Shown in pieces: positions 39,409 to 48,250 of a DNA stretch of 64,000 nt; the first letter of the stretch is position 1; every line of letters begins with the position of its first letter. The notes beneath the pieces were generated by a model. That model had not been told where the DNA came from. It saw nothing but the letters and a program-made list of their open reading frames with translations, and did no database searches. Made by a program: the position numbers and the translations under genes. The DNA is from JAJFJD01 sp965228695 (GTDB taxonomy: Bacteria > Pseudomonadota > Alphaproteobacteria > UBA8366): NCBI GenBank assembly GCA_965228695.1, contig CBDDIB010000002.1, forward strand, positions 2,852,001-2,916,000, read 5' to 3'.

Positions 39409-41466
39409 CTAGCCGGCGCCTTCCGCAATTGGCTGGGTTTTCCCACCCACGATGGCGGCGCCGACGCCGATCCCGATGAGAATTGCCGCGCCGATGGCCA
39501 ATTCGGCGTTATTCCAGCCGATGATGTCGTTGCCCGGCATGGCCAGCAACAGGCCGCCGCCGATCATGCCCACGCGCGCGATCCATCCCAACAGATTTAG
39601 CGCCAATGAGCCGACGAATAGCAGATAGCCCTGCAAGCCCCCCGCGACGAAGATGATGCCGGCCGCCGCCTGAGTGAAGAGCAGGCCGGTCTGGCTGACC
39701 GGGCCTTGCCAGATGAAGGCGGGGTCGAAAACGAAGAAGAACGGGATGAAATAGATGATGCTGCCGAGCCGCATGGCCTCGAATCCGGTCTGCATCGGCG
39801 GCGCCTTGGCGATCGGCGCGGCGGCGTAGGCGCCGAGGGCGACCGGCGGCGTGATGAAGCTCAACATGCCCCAATAGAAGATGAACATATGGACCGACAT
39901 CGGATCCATGCCGCCTTTGATCAGGGCCGGGGCCAGCGCGATCGCGAGGAAGACGTAAGCCGCGGTGACGGTCATGCCGATGCCGAGAACGAAGCTGGTG
40001 AACGCTCCCATAAGGAGCAGGATGATTGTCGAGCCGCCGGCCAGGGCGAGCAGGTCACTGGCGAGGTTACCGATCTTGCCGGTCACGACCAGCGCGCCGA
40101 CGATCAAGCCGATGCCGGCGAGAAGCGCGGCCAGCTCGGCGAAGAGCTTGCCGACCGCGGCGATAAACTCCCAGAACTTCGCTTTGTCCCACCGGTGATA
40201 CGGGAAGATTTGGTTGAGGACGATCAACAGGGCGGAGGCGTAATACGGCGCGATGGTTTCCTGGTTCAGGAAAACCAGCATCCAGATCAACAGCGCGAAG
40301 ACGGCGATGAAATACCAACCCTCCTTCATCGTCTGTTTCAGCGACGGCATCTCCGCGGGCGGCAGGCCTTCGAGGTCGTGGCGCGCGGCGTAGGCGTCGA
40401 TCTGCATGAACAGGCCGAAGTAATAAAGGACCGATGGGATGACCGCCGCGATGGCGACTTCCTTGTACGGCACCTCGAGAAACAGCGCCATGACGAAGGC
40501 TGTGGCCCCCATGATCGGCGGCATCAGCACACCGCCCGTGGAGGCGCAGGTCTCGACACCGCCGGCATAGGCCGGGCGGAAGCCCACGCGCTTCATCGTC
40601 GGGATGGTCATGACGCCGGTGGTCAGGACGTTGGTGACCACGCTGCCGCTCATCGAACCCATCAAACCGCTGGCGAAGATCGCGACCTTCGCCGGCCCGC
40701 CGCGGACATGACCCAATAGCGCGAAGGCGAGATTCAGGAAGAAGCTGCCGCCGCCGGTATGCTGCAAGGCGACGCCGAAGATCAGGAACCCGATGACCAA
40801 CGTCCCGAAGGCGCGCATCGGGATGCCGAAGATCGCCTCGTTGGACATCGCCATGCGGTTGCCGATTTCGGTCCAGTCGGGCGAGTCCGCAAGCAGGATG
40901 CCCGGTAGCTGATCGGCGACGAAGGGATAGATGGAAAACAGCGCGACGATGATGAAAATCGCCATGCCGCCTGCGCGCCGCGTGGCGTCCAGCACGAGAA
41001 CCCAGAGGACATAGGCGAGATACTGCGCCTCGATCGCGTCCTCCGGAACCTCGTATTCCCAGCCTTCGTCGAGGATGCGGCCGCCCTGCATCACGTAATA
41101 CAGCGACACCGCGGCGGTCAGCAGGAACAGGCCGACGTCGTACCAGGGCACGCGGTCCGTCGGCGCGCCTTTATGGGCGGGCCAATAGATGAAGACGAAC
41201 GGCAACAGGAGAAACAGCAGCCAGTAGAGATACTGCAGACCGAGAAGGTTGAGGTTGATGTCGAGGGCTTGGCTGAGTTGCCGTGGAAGACCGCCCAGAT
41301 TCGAGTCGTCCATCAAGAAACTGCCGACGTTGAAGAGCTGATAGGCCGACAACAGGATGGCGAGCACCGAGGCCGTCAACAGCGTGCGGTGCCAGAATGC
41401 GGAAAGCTGGCGGTGGCGGGATTTTTCCACCACCGCCGCTTTGCCTTCGGGTGCCCGAATGGACAT
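39409..41466 (-). CDS. TRAP transporter fused permease (DctQM-type, TAXI system)
   Basis: A 685-residue fused TRAP permease (4TM plus 12TM) of the TAXI kind. The N-terminal part (about residues 25-200) provides the small Q-type helices (LTASVLAILLSAYQLFNVG, then YLYWLLFLLLPFVFIYW). The M-type part contains IFGVALQHTGGGSFFLNLAF, FASGLMGSMSGSVVTNVLTT, FRPAYAGGVETCASTGGVLM and PPIMGATAFVMALFLEVPY, all TRAP-M hallmarks. It would import a small organic acid or amino acid with the TAXI binding protein encoded 21 bp upstream. The substrate cannot be named. The length is normal for the family. Confidence 0.93.
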   Translation of the reverse strand: MSIRAPEGKAAVVEKSRHRQLSAFWHRTLLTASVLAILLSAYQLFNVGSFLMDDSNLGGLPRQLSQALDINLNLLGLQYLYWLLFLLLPFVFIYWPAHKGAPTDRVPWYDVGLFLLTAAVSLYYVMQGGRILDEGWEYEVPEDAIEAQYLAYVLWVLVLDATRRAGGMAIFIIVALFSIYPFVADQLPGILLADSPDWTEIGNRMAMSNEAIFGIPMRAFGTLVIGFLIFGVALQHTGGGSFFLNLAFALLGHVRGGPAKVAIFASGLMGSMSGSVVTNVLTTGVMTIPTMKRVGFRPAYAGGVETCASTGGVLMPPIMGATAFVMALFLEVPYKEVAIAAVIPSVLYYFGLFMQIDAYAARHDLEGLPPAEMPSLKQTMKEGWYFIAVFALLIWMLVFLNQETIAPYYASALLIVLNQIFPYHRWDKAKFWEFIAAVGKLFAELAALLAGIGLIVGALVVTGKIGNLASDLLALAGGSTIILLLMGAFTSFVLGIGMTVTAAYVFLAIALAPALIKGGMDPMSVHMFIFYWGMLSFITPPVALGAYAAAPIAKAPPMQTGFEAMRLGSIIYFIPFFFVFDPAFIWQGPVSQTGLLFTQAAAGIIFVAGGLQGYLLFVGSLALNLLGWIARVGMIGGGLLLAMPGNDIIGWNNAELAIGAAILIGIGVGAAIVGGKTQPIAEGAG

Positions 41467-41487
41467 GGGCGGCGATTCAGATGCGGT

Positions 41488-42636
41488 TTAGTTGAAAATG
41501 GTCGGCAAACCGGCGGCCGTCAGGGCCGCTGCACGTGCCTTCATCCATCCCGCTTGAAAATCACCGCTATCGGGCTTCGCCTTGTAGGCTTTCCAGGCCG
41601 ACGCGAGGACGCCTTGGCGCTTCATGAGGTTGTCGTTATGCGCTTGCGCGGCGTCGTTCCATTTACCCGCTTCTTTCCAGTATTTGACCGCACCCGGGTG
41701 CCAGGGCACGACCCATTGGAAGTTCTGACGGTCACGGTGCCAGCCGTCGACGCCCGGCGCCGTACCGGCAAACTCGCCGTGGCTCTTGTCCATCGCCTTG
41801 ACGAGGTTATAGACCGTGTTGGCGTCCAAATCGTTGTTGCTGACGAGCGCCGGATAGAAATAGCCGGAGCCGGTCCACGGTTTGTCCTTCGAGATGGTCG
41901 CACCGTTGGTCGCCATGTGCGGCTGGGCCCAGGGTGCGATGGCGTTCATCCGTTTCCAGGCCGTCTTGTCGTTGTGGTCCATATTCGGAAAGATCAGGCC
42001 GCGCGGAGAGGCCTCCACCCGCTTGGCGTGCGGTGTCACGGTGGACATGATGGCGGCATCGACTTGGCCGTTGATGATCCCGTTGACGGAATCCTTGAAT
42101 CCGCCGAATTCGACTTTCTTCACGTCTTTCCATGTCAGTCCGCCATAGGCGAGGAATGACGCGGCGTTCTGGTTCAGGGCAGGGGCACCCCGTACCCATG
42201 CGATTCTTTTGCCCTTCAGGTCTTTATAGGCTTTTACGCCGGTATCTCTAGCGACGGCCAAACCAATGCCGGCCCCGCCGATCGAGGCGAAGGACATGCT
42301 GATCTGCTGCGGTCCCCAGTTCTTTTTGCCGAACATGAAGACGCCTTCATGCGCGAAATAGAAGGCGATACCGCAGGCACAGAAATCCGCCTTACGCGCT
42401 TTCAACGGCAACATCCGGGCGACGTCGTTCTTGCCCGTCTTGATGTTCAACTGCATGCCGTATTTCTTCTTGAGCGCATTGCCGATCGCGACCGACTGTT
42501 GATAACCGGTCGAGGTCGTGCCGTAGGCGGTCCATGTCATCTGCGCCGGCAATTTGATTTCGCCGGCAAGAGCCGCGCCGGACGCCGCAAGCAATGTGCC
42601 GACACCGAGTGCGAGAAGTTTACTCCTTGCGAACAT
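41488..42636 (-). CDS. TAXI-family TRAP solute-binding protein
   Basis: A 382-residue periplasmic binding protein. The signal peptide is LLALGVGTLLAASGAALAGE. The mature chain starts IKLPAQMTWTAYGTTSTGYQ, with the G-T-S-T-G element common to TAXI proteins, then QSVAIGNALKKKYGMQLNIK. Later elements include FDMRV-like regions, GGAGIGLAVARDTGVKAYKD and AWVRGAPALNQNAASFLAYG. It captures a solute and hands it to the fused TRAP permease whose gene lies 21 bp downstream. An AT-rich leader precedes the ATG at 42636, with AGGGAGGA as ribosome site. The substrate is unknown. Confidence 0.92.
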   Translation of the reverse strand: MFARSKLLALGVGTLLAASGAALAGEIKLPAQMTWTAYGTTSTGYQQSVAIGNALKKKYGMQLNIKTGKNDVARMLPLKARKADFCACGIAFYFAHEGVFMFGKKNWGPQQISMSFASIGGAGIGLAVARDTGVKAYKDLKGKRIAWVRGAPALNQNAASFLAYGGLTWKDVKKVEFGGFKDSVNGIINGQVDAAIMSTVTPHAKRVEASPRGLIFPNMDHNDKTAWKRMNAIAPWAQPHMATNGATISKDKPWTGSGYFYPALVSNNDLDANTVYNLVKAMDKSHGEFAGTAPGVDGWHRDRQNFQWVVPWHPGAVKYWKEAGKWNDAAQAHNDNLMKRQGVLASAWKAYKAKPDSGDFQAGWMKARAAALTAAGLPTIFN

Positions 42637-42842
42637 AATTCCTCCCTGGAATGTAAGACCGCTTATGCGGATGTATTCATTCGTTCATTGGCCGTTATGG
42701 CGCCTGTCATGATGCCGTGCGGACCAGAAGGAGTCTAGGCGCGAATTTTATTGGGGTAGGCTTTTTTCAACCGACATGCCGGCCGGAGTCATTGGGCGGC
42801 CGGTCTTGCGTCCCGGACGATTTGAGCCGGTAGTGCGCTGCG

Positions 42843-44378
42843 TCAGGAAACGCGCGTTTCGTAGATTTTTTTCTCGTCCTCACGGTCGATGCCGACGAGA
42901 CTGACATCGTAGCCCCACAGCACTTTCAAATGCTTCAAGACCTCGTCGCGGGTCTTTTCCGACAGGGGCACGCGGTCACGGACCGTGTGCTGCAGCCTGA
43001 GTTCACGATCGCCCCGCATGTCGGCGTCGATGATCTGAATGTCGGGTTCGATCACGCCGATGTCGTAGGAGCGGGCAAGTTTCTCCCGGATCGTCCGATA
43101 CCCGCCCTCGTCGTGGATAGAGGTGACGGTGTAGTGCCGGTCGCTGGCGTCGTCGCCGAGAGAAAACAGCTTGAGCTGCCGGATCAAGTAAGGACTCAGG
43201 AATTGCTGAATGAACGATTCGTCGCGGTAGTTCGCCCAGGCGTCCTTGAGCACGGTGCGCCAGTCCCCGCAGCCGGCGATGTCGGGAAACCATTCCTCGT
43301 CTTCCGGTTTGGGCTCGGTGCAAATGCGTTGAATATCCTTCACGATCCCGAAGCCGAGCGCGTAGGGGTTGAGCCCCCGATAGCCCGGCGCGTCGAATTC
43401 CGGCTGGTAGACCACGCTCGAATGGCTATGCAGAATTTCGAGCATCGCGCCTTCGGTGAGCAGCCCTTTGTCGAAAAGCGCGTTGACGATGTAGTGATGC
43501 ACGAAGGTCGCGCAGCCCTCGTTCATGACCTTCGTTTGGCGTTGCGGATAGAAATATTGGGCAATGTAGCGGACGATCGATATCAATTCGCGCTGCCAAC
43601 CGTTTAAGACGGGGCTGTGCTGCTCGATGAAATAGAGGATGTTCTCCTCCGGCAGGTTCATTTCGCGCAATCGCGCGGCGGCCTCGTCCGGCTCGTCCGA
43701 GTTCTCGCCTTTCACGTCGCTCTTGGGAACCGTGCGCCAGAGGTCGTTAAAGGTGCTTTCCTCGTAGGCCCGTTTTTCGTCAGCACGGGCTTTCTTTTCC
43801 TTCGTCGTCGGTTCGTGGGGCCGCGGATAGCGCGAGACGCCGTGGTCCATCAGTGCGTGCGCCGCGTCGAGGATTTCCTCCACCGCGGCACTGCCATGCT
43901 CTTCCTCGCATTGCGCCACGAATTTCTTCGCGTATTCCAAGTAGTCGAGGACGCTGTTCGCATCGGTCCATTGCTGGAACAGATAGTTGTTCTTGAAGAA
44001 ATGGTTGTGGCCGAAGGCGGCGTGCGCGATCACCAATGCCTGAATCGGCATGGTGTTCTGTTCCATGTTGTAACTGATGCAGGGATTCGAGTTGATGACG
44101 ATCTCGTAGGCAAGGCCCGAATAGCCCTTGCGATACATCTGCTCTTCCTGGACGAAATGCTTGCCGAACGACCAGTGGTGATACATCAGCGGCATGCCGA
44201 CCGACGAATGCGCGTCCAGCATCTGTTCGGCGGAAATGATTTCCACCTGATTGGGATAGGTATCCAGGCCCAAATCGTTGAGCGCAACATCCTCGATCGC
44301 GTCATAGGTGCGCGAGAGGATGTCGAATGTCCATTCGGGGCCGTCGAACAGCGGCTTCGTATCAGCCTGTACCGTCAT
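42843..44378 (-). CDS. spoVR: SpoVR-family protein
   Basis: A 511-residue protein. The family pattern is plain: PEWTFDILSRTYDAIEDVAL near residue 14, MPLMYHHWSFGKHFVQEE around 62, GLAYEIVINSNPCISYNMEQ around 87, AHAAFGHNHFFKNNYLF around 117, and later FYPQRQTKVMNEGCATFVHH. It is the third gene of the prkA-yeaH-spoVR operon, a conserved trio linked to nitrogen starvation, stationary phase and stress (ycgB in E. coli; spoVR in Bacillus sporulation). Its biochemical role is unknown. It follows the YeaH gene by 25 bp. There is no sign of truncation. Confidence 0.94.
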   Translation of the reverse strand: MTVQADTKPLFDGPEWTFDILSRTYDAIEDVALNDLGLDTYPNQVEIISAEQMLDAHSSVGMPLMYHHWSFGKHFVQEEQMYRKGYSGLAYEIVINSNPCISYNMEQNTMPIQALVIAHAAFGHNHFFKNNYLFQQWTDANSVLDYLEYAKKFVAQCEEEHGSAAVEEILDAAHALMDHGVSRYPRPHEPTTKEKKARADEKRAYEESTFNDLWRTVPKSDVKGENSDEPDEAAARLREMNLPEENILYFIEQHSPVLNGWQRELISIVRYIAQYFYPQRQTKVMNEGCATFVHHYIVNALFDKGLLTEGAMLEILHSHSSVVYQPEFDAPGYRGLNPYALGFGIVKDIQRICTEPKPEDEEWFPDIAGCGDWRTVLKDAWANYRDESFIQQFLSPYLIRQLKLFSLGDDASDRHYTVTSIHDEGGYRTIREKLARSYDIGVIEPDIQIIDADMRGDRELRLQHTVRDRVPLSEKTRDEVLKHLKVLWGYDVSLVGIDREDEKKIYETRVS

Positions 44379-44403
44379 GGGGCGTCCCTGCGTTGTGCGG
44401 CGT

Positions 44404-45714
44404 TTATGCTTCCGTCGGTTGCTTGGCGAACAGTTCCCGGAATACCGGGTAGATGTCGCTTGGCCGCGCGATATGTTTCATCTCGAAGTTCGGGCAGTTT
44501 TCGCGAACGGTGTTGTAGGCCTGCCAGAGTTCTGCGCCGGAAGTCGCCGTCTGGAACATGTCGAGTTCCCGCTCGTCGACGATCTCGACATAGGCGAAGT
44601 ACTGGCAGAGCGGCATGATCTTTTCCTGCAACAGCGCGATGCAGCGGTCTCCGTCGTCCGGAAAGTTGTCGCCGTCGGAGGCTTGCGCGGCATAGATATT
44701 CCAGCTGCTCACCGGGTAGCGGTCCTGCAGGACCTTGATCATTTCCTGAAGGGCGGTGCTGACGACCGTGCCGCCGCTTTCCCGGCTATAGAAGAAGGTT
44801 TCCTCGTCCACCTCGCTCGCCTCGTGGGTGTGGCGGATAAAGACGATGTCGGTCTGTTCGTATCGGCGTTTGAGGAACAGGTGCAGCAGGATGAAGAAAC
44901 GCTTCGCCAGGTCCTTTTCACGCTCGCCCATCGAGCCGGAGACATCCATCAGGCAGAACATGACCGCCTTGGTGTTGGGACGCGGGAATTTGTCGAGGCG
45001 CTTGTAGCGGATGTCGATCGGGTCGAGATAGGGAACGTTGCGCCGCGACTCTTCGAGTTCGAGCAGCTTCGTCTTAAGCGTGCTGAGCCGGTACAGGTCC
45101 GCTTCGGACTTTGGGCCGGTGGTCTCTATATCGTCGACTTCCGCTTCGACCTCCTCGACTTCGGCGGCTTTGGGCCGGCCGAGCGCCAGCCGCCGCCCGA
45201 AACTGTTGCGGATGGTCCGGCGGACGGAAATCTGGTTCGGCGTCCCGGTCCGGCTGAAGCCCGCACGGTGGTACTGGAAGGATCGAATTTCCTTCAGATC
45301 CTTCTGGACCAGATCCGGTAATTCCAGATCTTCGAAATAGATGTCGAGAAACTCGTCGCGGGTCAGCGCGAAGGTGAACGCGTCTTCGCCTTCGCCATCG
45401 TCGGACGCTTTTTTGCCGCCCTCGCCGGCGCCCTGCGAAGGCTTCTGAATCTTGTCGCCCGTCGAGAAATCCTTGTTGCCGGAAAAGACCCGCTCCCGAT
45501 ACCCGCCGGTCGGCGAGTGGTTGAATCGCGGTTCGGCGATTCCTTTCGTCGGGATGGAAATCGTCTCGCCTTCATCGACATTCGTGATGCTGCGGTTCTT
45601 GATCGAGTCGCTGACGACCTTCTTGATTTGCTCACGCGCGCGGCGCATGAACCGCTGGCGATTGCCGAGGTTCTTATCCTTGGGGTTGAGGCGTCTGTCT
45701 ACAAAGTGACGCAT
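44404..45714 (-). CDS. yeaH: YeaH/YhbH-family (DUF444) protein
   Basis: A 436-residue protein. ATG at 45714 (MRHFVDRRLNPKDKNLGNRQ) matches the usual YeaH beginning; an in-frame GTG three codons upstream is possible. Recognisable features are RFMRRAREQIKKVVSDSI, EPRFNHSPTGGYRERVFSGN and a von Willebrand A-like part with VMFCLMDVSGSMGEREKDLA (DxSxS metal site) and TDIVFIRHTHEASEVDEETF. It is co-transcribed with prkA (19 bp upstream) and spoVR (25 bp downstream). In E. coli YeaG and YeaH interact during nitrogen starvation. The exact function is unknown. Confidence 0.94.
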   Translation of the reverse strand: MRHFVDRRLNPKDKNLGNRQRFMRRAREQIKKVVSDSIKNRSITNVDEGETISIPTKGIAEPRFNHSPTGGYRERVFSGNKDFSTGDKIQKPSQGAGEGGKKASDDGEGEDAFTFALTRDEFLDIYFEDLELPDLVQKDLKEIRSFQYHRAGFSRTGTPNQISVRRTIRNSFGRRLALGRPKAAEVEEVEAEVDDIETTGPKSEADLYRLSTLKTKLLELEESRRNVPYLDPIDIRYKRLDKFPRPNTKAVMFCLMDVSGSMGEREKDLAKRFFILLHLFLKRRYEQTDIVFIRHTHEASEVDEETFFYSRESGGTVVSTALQEMIKVLQDRYPVSSWNIYAAQASDGDNFPDDGDRCIALLQEKIMPLCQYFAYVEIVDERELDMFQTATSGAELWQAYNTVRENCPNFEMKHIARPSDIYPVFRELFAKQPTEA

Positions 45715-45733
45715 GGCGGTCACGCGACGGGGG

Positions 45734-47668
45734 TTACCCCGCCTTGTTTACCCGCATGTACCACTCGACGAGCCGGCGGACCTGGCGTTCGGTGTAGCCG
45801 CGGTCGGTCATCCGATTCACGAACTCGGTATGCTTGGAGTCCGTGTCGGAGTCCTTCTTGGTACCGAAGCTGATGATCGGCAGCAGGTCCTCGACATTGC
45901 TGAACATGCGTTTTTCGATGACCTCGCGCAGCTTCTCGTAGCTGGTCCAATCCGGGTTCTTGCCGTCGTTCTTGGCACGGGCGCGCAGTGCGAACTTCAC
46001 GACCTCGTTCCGGAAGTCCTTGGCGTTGGTAACGCCCGCCGGCTTCTCGATCTTCGCCAATTCTTCTTCCAGAATCTCCCGGTCGAACATTTGCCCGGTG
46101 TCGGGATCCTTATATGTCTGTTCTTCGATATAGGCGTCGGCGTAAGAGATATAGCGGTCGAACAGATTCTGGCCGTATTCCGTATAGGATTCGAGATAGG
46201 CTTTCTGAATCTCGTTGCCGATGAACTCTGCGTATTTCGGCGCAAGCTCGGACTTGATGAACTCCATATACTTGGCCTGGACGTCTTCCGGGAACTGTTC
46301 CCGTTTGATCGCCATCTCCAGGATGTACATCAGGTGTACCGGGTCGGCCGCGACCTCGAGCGTGTCGTAGTTGAATGATTCCGACAGCACCTTGAAAGCG
46401 AACCGCGTGCTGGTGCCGGTCATGCCTTCGTCCACGCCAGCGACGTCGCGATATTCCTGCATGGTCTTCACCTGCGGACCGGTGTCCTTCAGGTTCTCAC
46501 CGTCATACACGCGCATCTTGGTGTAGAGGTTCGAATTCTCGTGCTCCTTCAGGCGCGTCAGAATGCTGAACCGGGACAGCATCTCCAACGTCTCCGGCGC
46601 ACAGGGCGCGCTGGCGAGTTCGCTCTCACGCAGCAGCTTTTCATAGATCTTGGTTTCGTCGCTGACCCGCAGGCAGTAGGGCACCTTGACCACGCAAAGC
46701 CGGTCGAGGAAGGCCTCGTTGTTCTTGTTGTTCTTGAACTGCTGCCATTCGGACTCGTTCGAATGGGCCAGGATGATGCCTTGGAAGGGCAGGGCGCCGA
46801 GCGACTCGGTACCGATATAATTGCCTTCCTGGGTCGCTGTCAGCAGCGGATGCAACACCTTGATCGGCGCTTTGAACATTTCCACGAATTCCAGCAGCCC
46901 CTGCGTCGTGCGGTTCAGGCTGCCCGAATAACTGTAGGCGTCTGGATCGTGCTGGCTGAAATGCTCCAGCTTGCGGATATCGACCTTGCCGACCAGCGTC
47001 GAGATGTCCTGATTGTTCTCGTCGCCGGGCTCGGTCTTGGCGATGCCGATCTGGCGCAGCTTGGACGGCATCAGGCGCACGACCGAGAATTTGCTGAGAT
47101 CGCCCTCGAATTCGTCGAGGCGTTTGACCGCCCAGGGCGAGGCCAGGCCGGTGATGCGCCGGCGCGGGATGCCGTATTTCGTTTCGAGAATGTCGCCGAA
47201 TTTCTCGCGGCCGAACATGCCGAGCGGCGATTCAAAGACGGGGCTGATCTCGTCTCCGGCCTTGAGAACGAAAATCGGCGTCAGTTCCATCAGGGTCTTC
47301 AGGCGCTCCGCCAGCGTCGACTTGCCGCCGCCGACCGGTCCGAGCAAATAGAGGACCTGCTTGCGTTCTTCGAGGCCCTGCGCGGCATACCGGAAATACC
47401 CCACGATCCGCTCGATCGTGTCTTCCATGCCATAGAATTCGCTGAAGGCGGGGTACCGCTTGATGGTGCGGTTCATGAAAATACGGCCGAGCCGGGGATC
47501 GGTGCTGGTATCGACGACTTCAGCCTCGCCAATGGCGGCGACCATGCGTTCAGGCGCGCTGGCGTACATAATCGGGTTATCGCGGCACCCCAAGAGATAG
47601 TCTTGGAGGTTCATATCCTCCTGCTTTTCCCGCGCGTAGACTTCGGAAAAAACGTCGAAGATATCCAT
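45734..47668 (-). CDS. prkA: PrkA-family serine protein kinase (YeaG)
   Basis: A 644-residue AAA+/kinase protein. ATG at 47668 is favoured over GTG at 47677 because GGAAGG lies 8 bp before it. The AAA part (residues about 20-370) has Walker A GPVGGGKSTLAERL, ILAHSNESEWQQF and FLDRLCVVKVPYCLRVSDE. The C-terminal PrkA kinase part (about 390-640) includes LSESFNYDTLEVAADPVHLM and YSDAYIEEQTY-like YADAYIEEQTYKDPDTGQMF. PrkA/YeaG takes part in stress and starvation responses; the family has both ATPase and reported kinase activity. It is the first gene of the operon; a 582-bp gap separates it from the hydantoinase operon. Confidence 0.95.
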   Translation of the reverse strand: MDIFDVFSEVYAREKQEDMNLQDYLLGCRDNPIMYASAPERMVAAIGEAEVVDTSTDPRLGRIFMNRTIKRYPAFSEFYGMEDTIERIVGYFRYAAQGLEERKQVLYLLGPVGGGKSTLAERLKTLMELTPIFVLKAGDEISPVFESPLGMFGREKFGDILETKYGIPRRRITGLASPWAVKRLDEFEGDLSKFSVVRLMPSKLRQIGIAKTEPGDENNQDISTLVGKVDIRKLEHFSQHDPDAYSYSGSLNRTTQGLLEFVEMFKAPIKVLHPLLTATQEGNYIGTESLGALPFQGIILAHSNESEWQQFKNNKNNEAFLDRLCVVKVPYCLRVSDETKIYEKLLRESELASAPCAPETLEMLSRFSILTRLKEHENSNLYTKMRVYDGENLKDTGPQVKTMQEYRDVAGVDEGMTGTSTRFAFKVLSESFNYDTLEVAADPVHLMYILEMAIKREQFPEDVQAKYMEFIKSELAPKYAEFIGNEIQKAYLESYTEYGQNLFDRYISYADAYIEEQTYKDPDTGQMFDREILEEELAKIEKPAGVTNAKDFRNEVVKFALRARAKNDGKNPDWTSYEKLREVIEKRMFSNVEDLLPIISFGTKKDSDTDSKHTEFVNRMTDRGYTERQVRRLVEWYMRVNKAG

Positions 47669-47901
47669 GGCACTCACCTTCCGATATGCTGTTGATCGTC
47701 GATCTAGTCCCGCTTCACCTTTTTCTCTTGGATCCCCTGTGGGCCGATTCGGCTCATGTGTCGTCGGCGCAGAATGCTCTCCGTCTCAACGCGGACGGAC
47801 TACGGCACTCTTTATTACATCACGCTACAAAGTTTGCTCTTTATAATTTAAGAAAAGATTAGCGCAACGACTTTGTTTGCATTATCCGTAGTTTCATTTC
47901 G

Positions 47902-47928
47902 GAATACTAGTAGATAAAGATAGTATTC
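47902..47928. promoter_or_regulatory. 8-bp inverted repeat, candidate operator
   Basis: GAATACTA, 11 bases, TAGTATTC: a perfect palindromic pair in AT-rich promoter DNA between prkA and the hydantoinase genes. It could bind a regulator or form a weak hairpin. Confidence 0.4.
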
Positions 47929-48056
47929 GTGACGTACGCTTCAAAACACTTTTTTCTGAACCTTCCGTTATTGTGACCGCAGGCCTTACGAAAAGGGTTC
48001 TAAGACTCTTTCGGACAAGGATATTTTGCCTTCCTATCAAATTTGTAAGGAGGCGC

Positions 48057-48158
48057 ATGAAGTGGGGAAGCCAGGTTGACGTATCGTCGCGCACCGTCGC
48101 CGATCGCGAATCAATTTATTCGATAGTGCGTCGGTCGAACGTCAGCGGCGGCCGCTAA
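48057..48158 (+). CDS. Possible 33-residue peptide
   Basis: ATG at 48057 is preceded by AAGGAGG (48047-48053), a perfect but close ribosome site. The 33-residue product starts MKWGSQVDVSSRTVADRE and is polar. It ends 92 bp before the hydantoinase A gene and could be a leader peptide. The evidence is the ribosome site only. Confidence 0.3.
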   Translation: MKWGSQVDVSSRTVADRESIYSIVRRSNVSGGR

Positions 48159-48250
48159 CGCACAGACATTGCTTTCAAAACGTGAATGCGTTTCGTAACG
48201 TGACGAGGTTGTAGCGGCGTTCTAAGAAACAAAAAACGAGTTCCTGCGAC

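Larger units (their letters stand above)
47669..48250 (+). other. Divergent intergenic region between prkA and the hydantoinase operon
   Basis: A 582-bp, AT-rich stretch (especially 47800-48000) that should hold both divergent promoters. It has no exact GSR promoter. An inverted repeat is at 47902-47928 and a possible short gene is at 48057-48158. No tRNA or sRNA was recognised. Confidence 0.5.

Noticed and set aside
42779..42803. CCGGCCG / CGGCCGG hairpin after spoVR
   Set aside because: The T-rich tract is on the wrong side for the minus-strand operon.
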